The notes under the pieces: model-generated
The model's input: only the letters and a program-made list of their open reading frames with translations
Database searches by the model: none
Told to the model about the DNA's origin: nothing
From: Parietichytrium sp. I65-24A
Taxonomy: Eukaryota; Sar; Bigyra; Thraustochytrida; Thraustochytriidae
Direction of reading: 5' to 3'
DNA length: 64,000 nt
NCBI GenBank assembly: GCA_012862575.1
Contig: BLSF01000052.1
Coordinates: 62,001-126,000, forward strand
Part shown: positions 19,544 through 29,280 of the stretch, piece by piece
Layout: every line of letters begins with the position of its first letter
Numbering within the stretch: position 1 is the stretch's first letter
Position numbers and translations under genes: made by a program

Positions 19544-21475
19544 TTATGCCCCCAGCCAGAGAGCGTTCTGCGAGTCGCAGCGCTCGCCAGTGTAACCCTT
19601 AAAGCAAGTGCACAGCCCTGTCTCGGAATCGCAAAGGCCGCGTCCAGAGCAAATGTCAGACTCCTTCGTGCCAGCACCGAGGAGGGTAATGGCCTCATCG
19701 TCCAAATCGCCGCTGTCGGTAACTCCAGGATCTTCCGTGAACAAGAAGAAGGAAAGACTGTTGGTGCTATCATAGGTGAGCGAAGCCACTGAGGATTCAA
19801 AGTCGTTACCATTGATGCTGAAGCCCGTTCCCAAATCGACAATATTAAGATCGCTCAAGTCGCGGTCGGCCGATAAGTACGCGGTCTTGAGAGTCAAATA
19901 CACGCCAGTACTTGGGGAAGAACAGCGGCTGTGAGGATCGTTGATAGCTGTGGTGAGTGTTAGGGTTGCTCCTGCAGCCAATGCAGTGGTGGCCACTTCA
20001 TAGGTTCCCATGTCGTAGGTGTCGCACTTGATATTCACCTTCACACCTGCCGGATAGATTGTTCCGAGAGTGTCGGTGGTGCATGTCACTGTCGTCGTGG
20101 ACACACTGCCCGCTGTGGTACAATCCGTGGTGGTTCCGGATGCAGGGATAGGGACCATCTCCACTGCCATACTTGTCGAACCTCCGTTTGCAAGGGTTAC
20201 GGTTTTCGTGACCGTGGATGCAATACCGGAGGATGAGCCATATGCTTCTTTGGTGTAATCGCCCTTTTTGACTTTGTCAAGGTTAACGGTGAGCGCGTTT
20301 TGCGCTCCGGAGTTAGCGCCGTTTGTAAATTTGACGTACAGTCTAATGCAATTTGGATACGTAATACCAGCGCAACTAGTCGCGGCGGCATCCATTGCAG
20401 TCGTAGCATCAACAGCTAGACTTGCGTCATTTTCTCCGACGAAGGCAACATCTTTATTTGCGGTGCTCCAAAGAACATCGCTGCAATCAGCACTTGACAC
20501 CTCGCAGGCCGGGCAACGAAAGTATGGCTCTGCCGTGTCACTGACAGTGTGATCGGTGGCTGCAGATGCTCCAAAAGTTTCACAGTACCCTGCAGTGACA
20601 GTGACGGCAGGAATCACACCATTTGGAAGATCCTCGAGGGCTTCTTCGAGGTCAGTTGCAACCTGAGTTGCAGTAGAGCTACCATCATACCTTTGGACAG
20701 TGACTGCACTTGTGGTGAAGGTCGTGCCGTCAAGGGCTTTGAATGTGGCGGTAAAGGTTCCACCAAGGGCATTCGAACCGTCTTCGTCTACAGCGGTATT
20801 GTAAATATCGATGACCTGCACATCGTCGACTTGGTAAACCTTGGTCAATGGATCGTCTCCCCGAGGGCAAACTCTCTCGGAGCAGCCCACACCTGTGTAT
20901 CCAGGGTCACAAACGCAAGCGCGAGCCATGTCATCGTCCCACAACGTGTATGCGAGGACCGTCGACTTCTCCTTTCGCTGTTGCTCGATGGTCATACAAC
21001 GACCATGCCCATTGCAGTCATTGCCACCAGAGCAAGACATGCGCTCACATGCGTTGCCTTCAAACCCATCAAAGCACTCGCACTTGCCAAGCTCTTTGTT
21101 GCACAGACCTGCATTGGAGCATTCCATTGGAAAATGACCTTCACCATTCTGCGCATAAGACGGCCAGTACTCCCATGCTCCTCCCTTGGTCTCGGCGGTG
21201 ATGACATAGTCGCGGGACGTAAACTCGTTCACACCGTCGTAGACTGCAGCATCATTAAGGTCGCCGTCGTAGTTCAGGTCACCGCGTGGAGTGGTGGCCC
21301 AAGCCTTTCCAAAAGGGCAGACACGCTGCTCGCAGGAGTTTCCGCGAAATCCTTGATAGCAAGAGCACTGATCATTCACTCCGCAAGTGCCTTGCCCACT
21401 GCAAGAGTTTGGGCACTCTGCGTTCGCCACGAATGGCGCAGCCACTAGTGCTGCCACGATAATTGCCGTCTTCAT
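19544..21475 (-). CDS. Secreted EGF-repeat protein (stramenopile-type)
   Basis: A 643-residue extracellular protein. The ATG at 21475 gives a textbook signal peptide ('MKTAIIVAALVAAPFVANA'); an ATG-less 16-codon extension upstream is ignored. The mature N-terminus has EGF-like modules: 'CPNSCSGQGTCGVNDQCSC', 'ECSNAGLCNKELGKCECF', 'DCNGHGRCM...CVCDPGYTG' and one at the C-terminus ('CSGRGLCDSETGLCTCFKGY'). Between modules 3 and 4 lies a Thr/Ser/Ala-rich beta-type region of about 400 residues carrying a 'VQVIDIYNTAVDEDGS' start, typical of adhesin-like or wall proteins. The protein ends 'NALWLGA' without a membrane anchor. Such EGF arrangements are common in heterokont and haptophyte genomes, with unknown specific roles; cell-surface or extracellular-matrix function is inferred. 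Confidence 0.85.
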   Translation of the reverse strand: MKTAIIVAALVAAPFVANAECPNSCSGQGTCGVNDQCSCYQGFRGNSCEQRVCPFGKAWATTPRGDLNYDGDLNDAAVYDGVNEFTSRDYVITAETKGGAWEYWPSYAQNGEGHFPMECSNAGLCNKELGKCECFDGFEGNACERMSCSGGNDCNGHGRCMTIEQQRKEKSTVLAYTLWDDDMARACVCDPGYTGVGCSERVCPRGDDPLTKVYQVDDVQVIDIYNTAVDEDGSNALGGTFTATFKALDGTTFTTSAVTVQRYDGSSTATQVATDLEEALEDLPNGVIPAVTVTAGYCETFGASAATDHTVSDTAEPYFRCPACEVSSADCSDVLWSTANKDVAFVGENDASLAVDATTAMDAAATSCAGITYPNCIRLYVKFTNGANSGAQNALTVNLDKVKKGDYTKEAYGSSSGIASTVTKTVTLANGGSTSMAVEMVPIPASGTTTDCTTAGSVSTTTVTCTTDTLGTIYPAGVKVNIKCDTYDMGTYEVATTALAAGATLTLTTAINDPHSRCSSPSTGVYLTLKTAYLSADRDLSDLNIVDLGTGFSINGNDFESSVASLTYDSTNSLSFFLFTEDPGVTDSGDLDDEAITLLGAGTKESDICSGRGLCDSETGLCTCFKGYTGERCDSQNALWLGA

Positions 21476-21851
21476 CGTGTCAAACCTCTCCAACCGCTCG
21501 CTTCCGTCTGGCGTCTCCAACAAACTGCTCAGCTCTTCTCTCCGAGCAAGTCTACCTTTTCACGAATTGAGCTTGTCTCAAACCGGGTCTGCAGCTCCAA
21601 CCCTTTTAACGGGCGAATCGGTGGCCTGCCTTCTCTCCTTTCTTCTTTAATTGAAATTTCTTGGCCAACTCATCTCTCCGTCGCTCTACCAACTCCTCCC
21701 AAGCCTTACAACTCATGACCGTTTCCACGGACTCGACTTGCCTATACTTGCCTACAGTCGCCTGCAAATACTGCGAATCGAGACAACAGAAGGCCGTTCA
21801 TTCTTTGCTAGTGACCGTTCGCTCCGTACGAGTTTAAGTTAGCTCCTCTTA

Positions 21852-21937
21852 CGCAACGTGCGTTGCGACGGTTGGGACCGAAGGGGTCATTAGCGTTTGA
21901 GCTGGTTGGGCCCTAGAGACCGAAGGGGTCATTGGCG
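21852..21937. repeat. Hairpin plus direct-repeat cluster upstream of EGF-protein gene
   Basis: A 7-bp perfect inverted repeat with a 2-nt loop (21852-21867) is followed by two near-identical copies of gaccgaaggggtcattrgcg 42 bp apart; each copy itself contains GACC...GGTC. It lies 380-460 bp upstream of the minus-strand start at 21475. Confidence 0.75.
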
Positions 21938-22029
21938 AAGGTGAGATGCATATGAGTGGGAAGAAGATGAGACAAGAGAGCGAGGAGTTTCAGATTGTTG
22001 GGAGACTCGCAGCGGCTCTGATGGAAGAA

Positions 22030-22060
22030 AGGGAGGGAGGGAGAGAGAGAGAGAGAGAGA
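22030..22060. repeat. (GA)n-rich microsatellite
   Basis: ggga repeats passing into a GA run; no coding association. Confidence 0.85.
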
Positions 22061-23537
22061 CTGATGTGCCTCTGCAACAGTAGATAGTTTGTGCTTTGTA
22101 ATTTACCAGTCAAAGTAGGCAATTTGCAGACTTTTGGAGATTGGGAGTTTGGAGATGTTTGGAGAGTAGGTGGTGCTTTGATTTTTCGCTTTCGCTTTCA
22201 TTTGCATTAGAAGTGTAGTATTCGAAGGAGGGAGGGTATGGTTGCGTGAAGTTCTCTGGCTCGTGACTTCTGAGCAAGTGATAGTATTTTCTAGAAAACG
22301 ACCACAACGATTAGATTTTTTTGGCTGAGAGGTGGTCTTGGACAAAGCTTTTCTGGCACTAAGCTTATCTCGTAGAATCTTAAAGTAACGCGAGCAAATT
22401 TTGCGCTTGGTGCGATTTTTCGAGTGCATTACTGTTGAACACTTTATTCACTCACACAATCGGCACTAGGTCGGTTGAAGGTAACTCTGTACAATGGAAT
22501 GAACTTCGGGATCACCGCGATTGCCGTTCTACCCTTGAAACAGACGGAGCTAAACTAACTTTACCGTTCGACTGCTTTCAACGGAAGCTGGAACCTTTTG
22601 AGTGGTTACTTAGTGTGTCTTGATGAGGATCACTATTTCTCAATAACCATGGCTGTCCCCGTGATCTGAGAGAGATCCTCTGAGAAAATGGAGGTCTAAA
22701 AAAGGAAGTTGTGAAGTATTGGCAAGACCAGTATTTTTTCGTTAAAGAGGCTTGGAACAAAACCAAATGATGGAACACCTTCTCCATAAAAACTCATACT
22801 CGAACATCTTCTCCATCATTCAAAATTGGCTCCAACGCACAAATATCTCTCTTACTTTAGTAGCGAACTTGAAACGGAAAATCAAAATGAAAGTAGACGT
22901 CCAGATGTTCCAACGGTAGTTCTGTGAAAGTCTCAAAATCTATAAATGCAACTAGGCTTGGCTGCTTGAACGACGACAGGTAGCTTGGTTTGCAAGCCGG
23001 CACAGGTTTCTCTCTGGCCCTAAAAGACGCTCTCTGTCATCAGCGCGCTTGAAAACAAGAGTTGCGAGTTTTCTCGTTTCTAGGCAGTTCATCGTGGAGA
23101 AAAACAAAAATGACAGCCAAGATCAAAAACGATGTTCACCAGATTTACCTTTTGCCACAAGTCCAATCCGTGCTGTCTTGACTGTGTCGAACAGCAGATT
23201 GCTTGATCTCCGACCGACTAGGCTGGTATGGCAAAGTTGGAACTCATCTTGGGCGAAGTCGAGTATTAACTGGGAACAAAATCCTGAAGGGCTTCCAGGA
23301 TTAAAATCGCGTGGATTGTCAGGATACAATACCTAGCAGTCCTTTCGTATCGAATATAGATATTGAGTGTATGTATCGCAGTTAAATAGTTTTCACTTTA
23401 CAAATTGCTGGTCTTGTAATCTGTTCTTGATCGTCGGTCCCTGGGCGCGGTTCTCACACCTCTTCGTCTTCTTCTCCTTCATTTATTTGTCATTGACAGC
23501 GTGCAGCAGCAGGCAGTGACTCTAAAGCAGCGAAATA

Positions 23538-25577
23538 TCAACCACAACAAGTCGTTGGGCTCTGTGGAGAGCAAGACGGAACCAGACAAAGCATCTCACC
23601 AGGAAACACGATGTCTGCGTGATTGATCATGCAGTTGAGGGCTTTCACGGCGTGAGGTAGTTCCGCAAAGTGTTGCATGGCAGAAACGCAATCCATTTGT
23701 CCCTTTTTGGCTCGAGAGCGAGTCAAAATGTTTGGCGCCCATACTATCGTTAGGTTTTGTACATTCATCTTCGTCGTAGAGGCATGGTGTTTGCCAATGC
23801 CAGCGAGAAAGTGACAGAGGAATCCAAGCGTGTTGAAATTTTGGGGTGGCATCGCCAACATGCTGTCACCAAGCTGATAGGCCAATGTGGTTTGATCGTG
23901 GATTTTCTCCGCAATGCAAATTACATGCTCGTAGGTCTCCGGTGGCACAATTGGGGAGGGTAATTCCCGGAAATAGGCTTTTAATAAAGATCCCACAGCG
24001 CTCACAGAAGGCTTTTGGCCCGGCGAATTGGCCAGCTTCAACGCGAGAACGGGTTGATCCGAGGTCAAGTCTTCAGAGCCATCGTTTACTGCCTTGTCGC
24101 TCCCAGTCAGTTGTTTGGGGCGGAGGAGATGATCAGCCGTTTTCTTCTCCAAGGGGCGCAAACCCTGGTCATATGCAACCTTGAGCTCTCCAATCTCCCG
24201 GTCGTCGCCCGGGATACGGAAGAGCCCTTCCTCTGACCGGCCGTACTTGTAAAGGAACTCTACGCAGTCCAATACAACAGGGGGGATCTTTGAACCATTG
24301 ACACAACCACAGCTTAGGGGACAGCCGAACACTTTGTTAATCCGAGCGCAATCATTGCCACCGTTTTCTTCACGCATGAATAGATCCGCATCGTCCGTTT
24401 CATCGAGAAGATTCGAGTTGCAGAGAGGGCTGAGGGACTGTGATTTTCCCCAGCTCTTCAAGAGGACAGACTTTTCAGAGGTTTGCATGTCGAGATCAAA
24501 CGACCCCGTGCTACTATCCTTTTCGGTGAACTCGCTGTCGTAGTTCAGCATGCTGTCCGGGGCAAATGTCCTGAACGACGCGTATTCATCTTCGTCCTCC
24601 AGCGAGGATCCTGAGCATCCCTGTGCCGCGGAAGCGTCAACGCCGCCAAGAGTGAAGTGGTTAGATTTGTGGTGCTGTTTTTGACTCTGCTGCTTTTTCG
24701 GGCGAAACGACCCGTCTTTGGAACCTATTGTAGCGAGGATCCGATGCGACAGGCTGGAGATGTTCGTTCGTAGAATCCGTTTGGAAGAAGCTGCACTTGG
24801 TTCCTCGGAGTTGAGCCCGTTCAAATCCAGGCAGAATTTGGAGCTGGAGCCGCTCAAGTCGAGCGGTCTATTCGCTCCGAGGGATGACACCCCAGCCCCG
24901 TTTCCAACCATCACGTTTAATGTCGGAGGAGGTTGATCGCTGCACTCTGCTATTGCTGGGTCCTCTTGCAGTTCAAGCAGTTCGATCTCTTCCTGTGGAG
25001 GCAGACTGGTAACAACTGATAGCTCTCGCCCGAGTTTCTCGGTCAATTTTTGCCTGCTGTGCACGTATTCAATTCGCTTCCACAATTTAGCGCTGGAAAA
25101 GGGCCTTGCAAGCCACATGCGCGTCCGCAATCTTTTCGAAGAGGTCAATACATAGATTCGATTCACGCTCTTGAGACTTGCGGTGGGTAAAAGTTTGTAC
25201 AGCTTGGATAACCAGCCCAAGTACTTGCCACTCAGCTCTTTGAGACCGTCGTGGACGTGCACGATAACAAAAGCCTCATGCGAGACTGCGTGGAGCACGA
25301 AAAGAGCAAATAGCAAGCTCCGCTCCTCATTCTCTTCGCTCACCGCAAAAGCCCGCTGCAGGTTGGCCGCCACTAACTGAACGATTCGCCTCCGCTTCTT
25401 GTCCCTCTCCGGATGTATCACGGCAAGTTCCAAGCTCCGAAGATCCGCAAACGAGGACTCCCAGCTTTCTCCAGCAAACAAGAGGCGTTGTTGCGCCAAT
25501 GCAAACCGAGACTGCAAATTGCCGCCTCCGGAGACAACACGCGCCGTAAGCGGCACGTCCAGTGCTTCGCCAGCCAT
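23538..25577 (-). CDS. RhoGAP protein with N-terminal divergent Sec14/BCH-like domain
   Basis: GTPase-activating protein for Rho/Rac-type small G proteins, 679 residues, start ATG at 25577. Residues about 60-210 look like the divergent CRAL-TRIO/BCH fold of ARHGAP1, BNIP2 and GDAP2 ('FVIVHVHDGLKELSG', 'YLGWLSKLYKLLP', 'VNRIYVLTSSKRLRTRMW'). A low-complexity, Ser/Asp-rich linker follows (220-410). The RhoGAP domain runs from about 413: 'IPPVVLDCVEFLYKYG', then 'EEGLFRIPGDD' with the arginine finger Arg454, 'LLKAYFRELPSPIVP' and 'MNVQNLTIVWAPNIL', all standard RhoGAP blocks. An insertion between the first two blocks ('KQLTGSDKAVNDGSEDLTS') enlarges the domain. The combined architecture resembles human p50RhoGAP. 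Probable role: membrane-associated control of actin dynamics. Confidence 0.88.
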   Translation of the reverse strand: MAGEALDVPLTARVVSGGGNLQSRFALAQQRLLFAGESWESSFADLRSLELAVIHPERDKKRRRIVQLVAANLQRAFAVSEENEERSLLFALFVLHAVSHEAFVIVHVHDGLKELSGKYLGWLSKLYKLLPTASLKSVNRIYVLTSSKRLRTRMWLARPFSSAKLWKRIEYVHSRQKLTEKLGRELSVVTSLPPQEEIELLELQEDPAIAECSDQPPPTLNVMVGNGAGVSSLGANRPLDLSGSSSKFCLDLNGLNSEEPSAASSKRILRTNISSLSHRILATIGSKDGSFRPKKQQSQKQHHKSNHFTLGGVDASAAQGCSGSSLEDEDEYASFRTFAPDSMLNYDSEFTEKDSSTGSFDLDMQTSEKSVLLKSWGKSQSLSPLCNSNLLDETDDADLFMREENGGNDCARINKVFGCPLSCGCVNGSKIPPVVLDCVEFLYKYGRSEEGLFRIPGDDREIGELKVAYDQGLRPLEKKTADHLLRPKQLTGSDKAVNDGSEDLTSDQPVLALKLANSPGQKPSVSAVGSLLKAYFRELPSPIVPPETYEHVICIAEKIHDQTTLAYQLGDSMLAMPPQNFNTLGFLCHFLAGIGKHHASTTKMNVQNLTIVWAPNILTRSRAKKGQMDCVSAMQHFAELPHAVKALNCMINHADIVFPGEMLCLVPSCSPQSPTTCCG

Positions 25578-26017
25578 ATATCGGCCGGCCTATTGGCCGG
25601 ACAATCTGTGTCACCTGCGCAAGCCAGTAACCAGCTGCCGGACAAAGCCAGATGAGCTCTTCACCTCAGATGCGAACGTGGCTATCTTCCTCTTTGCACA
25701 CTCCACAGCATGCATAAAACTCGATGCCCTCGCCCCTGTTCCAATCTTCCAACTCTCTTTCTTTCCTCTCGACAAACAGAACAACGTTCGGGAGGGAAGC
25801 TCCTGAGCACAGAGCGAGAAACAGGGGTAAGTAGAGCGAACTCACGCTACAGCTCCTTGTTCTTCTCCAGCCGGGCTATAGCTCGCTCAACTCAAGCCCT
25901 TATGCACAACTAACTCCACACAAACCGCAAACAGGCCTATTCTCTCTCCCACACCAATCTGCTCACACGCCTTTCCGAGGACTCAAGCTGCGTATCGATG
26001 TTCGACGACTGTCTCCC

Positions 26018-26046
26018 GAGCCAAAGCCAAAGCCAAAGCCAAAGCC
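26018..26046. repeat. agccaa hexamer tandem repeat
   Basis: Nearly five units of a 6-bp repeat (agccaa) read directly from the sequence. Confidence 0.85.
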
Positions 26047-26190
26047 CGTTGTATGATCTATAACAACAACTTCAAACACACAAACACACACGACGAGACC
26101 TGCGCAATCAAGCCCCAACTTGGCGCAAGGATCGACCTGCTAAACTATGCAAGTATGGAAAATATCGGCGACGGCCAATTCACTCACAAA

Positions 26191-26228
26191 CTCCAAAGCT
26201 CCAAAAGCTCCAAAAGCTCCAAAAGCAC
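26191..26228. repeat. ctccaaaag 9-bp tandem repeat
   Basis: Four 9-bp units, the first with one A fewer and the last diverging in its first bases. Confidence 0.88.
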
Positions 26229-26300
26229 CAACGCAGGGCGACGTAAACGTCGAAATGAATTGAAATGAACGGAATATGAAAACCACAATGGCCCGCGGGA

Positions 26301-26382
26301 CGATGATGATAATGATGATGACAATGTGATGATGACAACAATGTGACGATGATGATAATGATGATAATGATGTTGATGATGA
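26301..26382. repeat. (GAT)n/(AAT) compound trinucleotide repeat
   Basis: About 80 bp of gatgat/aatgat units with a few interruptions; no convincing coding role. Confidence 0.85.
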
Positions 26383-28151
26383 GACCCCGCAACACCTTTC
26401 CTCTCTTCTCTCTCTTTCTCCGATCCTCTACGACACAACGCAACCAATTCCGCCACTCTCTCACCGAACTCGTCCGCGATATATCTATATATACCCTCCT
26501 TCCTCTTTCCTCTTTCCAACGCGGACACTTATTTGCGGTCCTCGCAATTGTGTGTGTATGTGTCTCTCTCTCTGTTTCTCTCTCTGTTTCTCTCTGTCTT
26601 CTTCGCACTCTGTGAGGGCAGTCTTCCCCACTCGGTCCTTCTTTTCCACCGGTGCTATGGTTTAGGTTATCTACTACTAGGCGTTGTTGTCTCTTTCGCC
26701 CCACTCTGCTTGACGCCTTTGTACACCTTCGAGTAGAACTCGGTAGGCATTGATGGGACCTCGCTCGTGATTATTGAATAGGTAGGGATTGTTACGTGGC
26801 CACGGCTTTGGCTAATGAGCCGTAGCGAGTTCAGTTTCGGTTGCCGCGGGTAGGTGGGTGTAGGGGTCGCTAGTGCCTCTTCGGCTAGTGTTTAGAGTGG
26901 GTTGGGATACATTATTGGGAGGTAGAAGGGTGCTATGGAGCGGATGGATAGCTAAGCAGCGGAGTAAGGTTGGGTAGTAGTGCGAAGGAGGGACGGGGAG
27001 AAAGAAGGGGCGGCGGTAAAACAGCATGACATACATTGACATTGGAAGACAATTGAAGACAATGGAAGAGACAATGGAAGACAGGGACGCGGGGGATGTG
27101 TTTGCAAGGGATGTCGAATTTCAGAATTGAGAAAGTATTGATTTGCAATTTGGAATTCATAGAGTTTGTAGGATTTAAGAGTTGCAACTACAATTTACAG
27201 TTTACAATTTACAAATTTTGCAGAGTTGAGGAATTGAAAAGTTGAGAAACGGAGCAGTCATTTCAGGAGTTTGGAGATTTGGAACTTTGGGACTTTAGAA
27301 CTTGGCTCAAACATCCAAGTTCTAGAGTCTGGGAGCTGGGTTTGAGAGGCAGGTTATATCCGCCGCCCGAAAAAGTGATGGATTTTGGGAGCGAGTGGGA
27401 ATGTGTCGCTCGATTGCTTCGGACCTCGCGAATTGTGAGTGGCCTCGGAGGGCCGGCTATGGAACAAATACTTCAAATTCGGGGGGATGGATGAAGTCCT
27501 TAGATTGTTCAACTTTGCAAATAAATATGATATGATCGAACGTGCCACATGTTGCAAATGGAGCATCAAAACACATTCCAGATTTACTCCATGCAATTCT
27601 AAAATTCTGAAATTCTGAAACAAAAACTCTGCGTCGGACCGCGATCCTGTCATTCAACATCGATATTGACTTACTCGCAAACTAAAACTGCAAGATGGAT
27701 GGATAAACTGCCGACTGAAAAACGCCATGCATTGGAGATCTTGAAGAGAGTGGATAATTCCTGTGCTACCGGCAAATCCATAACAGCCCACACAGCCGCG
27801 TAGTACGTACGAGTCTCGGGAGTCTCGGGCATTCATTCACACTTGGCGGTTGCCAAAAATGTTTTCCCAGTTGGAAGAAGGACTAACTTTCCACGCTGAG
27901 ACTTTCTGCCAAGAGAATTAACTCTCGCGGAAATGCTCGGCATCGCCTCACGCTCTTTTAAAAGCAGTGCACCCTCACGCTCAGCACTTCCAAAGCCCGG
28001 TCGGTCTAGTTTTGCACGTTGAAACCAATCTTTAGACTATTTGGCTGTTTGCAATTCCAACTCTAGAGGACCCACACGTTCGTCCTTGACGGTATTCGCG
28101 AGAGATCTTTTCTCGATGGCACTTTTTTTAATTTTGTTTTCCCTTTCTTCA

Positions 28152-28187
28152 ACAATTGATTGATCGATTGATTGATTGATTGATTGA
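28152..28187. repeat. (ATTG)n repeat
   Basis: attg/atcg units, about eight, in AT-rich DNA. Confidence 0.85.
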
Positions 28188-28421
28188 GAGATGTAATTAA
28201 AACGACATTTCTTTGCTACGTTATGTTAAGCTATAACTACTAGAGGTGGCCAAAGGCACCCAGTCCTAGTGAATTGATTGGCGACTATCAGTAGGAAGCC
28301 TGTACCCGCGCGTAACTGTTCTAAGGACGCCTCCCTCAGGTGGGGCTTTTTTGGACTAGAAGCTGTCTAATGAATTAGGTAACATGCCATACAAGCAGGG
28401 AGGATGAAGGAGGCGAGTCTT

Positions 28422-28896
28422 ATGGATCGCTTTAAACTAACCGTAAGATGTGAATGACCTACCGCTGATCTCGAGACAATACCGGTAAATAGATGAATGC
28501 GGCAAACGCCTGCTGAGACCAAAGACAACTCTTTCCTCTCTCCTCGAGTGGAGTTTGCAGTGACAGCTCGATTGGCTCCCGTTGGCTCGGCTTTGACGAG
28601 ATTGATCATTTGCCCTCTCTCTAAATCACTTTCACTTTCTCTCTTTCTCTCGATCAGTTGACTCTGGCAATGCATTCCATCTCAAGCTTGCCAGGTTTCC
28701 CAATGCCAACCGAAGTGTTCAAATTCAACTCGACGATTCTGGTGCCCTGGTGCTTAAAACGCAGGATCGCGCGGTGTACATAAATGGCCGGAGCAAGTCA
28801 CGTGCTTTCGAGGAGAACGTTTGGGATCCTTTAGAGCGCTCCCCCAATGCTCCGAGTGTCTTAGAAAAGAACGTGATCGCTTCACTCTCAGTTTGA
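28422..28896 (+). other. Possible small spliced gene (weak)
   Basis: A pyrimidine tract ending tctctcgatcag at 28638-28657 is an excellent acceptor. The DNA after it stays open for about 80 codons in one frame, to a TGA at 28894-28896, with a protein-like composition ('VQIQLDDSGALVLKTQD', 'AVYINGRSKSRAF'). Upstream, ATG at 28422 is followed by a donor-like GTAAG at 28443, but joining these puts exon 2 in a different frame that stops at 28781-28783. Either the first exon is elsewhere or this is a remnant. No family recognised. Confidence 0.25.
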
Positions 28897-29280
28897 CTCA
28901 AGACATGCGCTTTCGACAAAAACGTTGGGAAAGCATTCTAGCTAGTATACTTGGTGCTCGCTATCCGGAGCAGCTGTAACCGCTGCTTCCGAGCTTTGGG
29001 AAAAACCTCGGCGAGCCACTTTTTTGCGTCTGTTCATCGGAAAGCCGTGAAGAGTAGTGCACGTACCCAGGCGTACGAACGAGCAGAAATGCGGAAGGTA
29101 GATGCCAACTTTCGTCAAGGCACAGCACAATACAGGCTTCACAAAAGAGAAAATTTCGATTCAACTTTATATTAGAATATCTGGAAAGAGCAAAATTCAG
29201 AGAAATATAAACAAAGAACCAAAACAAGCAAATTAATCTGATTGCCCGCACTACGGTGGCCAACGGGAGAGGGCGAACCC

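Larger units (their letters stand above)
21476..23537. other. 2-kb intergenic region with small inverted and direct repeats
   Basis: 5' flank of the EGF-protein gene and 3' flank of the RhoGAP gene. At 21852-21867 a perfect inverted repeat (CGCAACG-TG-CGTTGCG), then a 20-bp direct repeat (21876-21895 and 21918-21937). A GA run lies at 22030-22060. The remaining open frames are AT-rich and domain-free. Confidence 0.6.
25578..29280. other. 3.7-kb gene-poor region rich in simple repeats
   Basis: Between the start of the RhoGAP gene and the 3' end of the heme oxygenase gene. Holds agccaa repeats (26018-26046), a ctccaaaag array (26191-26228), GAT/AAT runs (26301-26382), tctctg runs (26560-26601) and an attg run (28152-28187). 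One possible spliced coding exon is seen at 28658-28896 (separate entry). No other gene is supported. Confidence 0.6.

Noticed and set aside
20549-21448. 299-codon plus frame opposite the EGF-protein gene
   Set aside because: Antisense of Cys-rich EGF coding sequence; no independent support.
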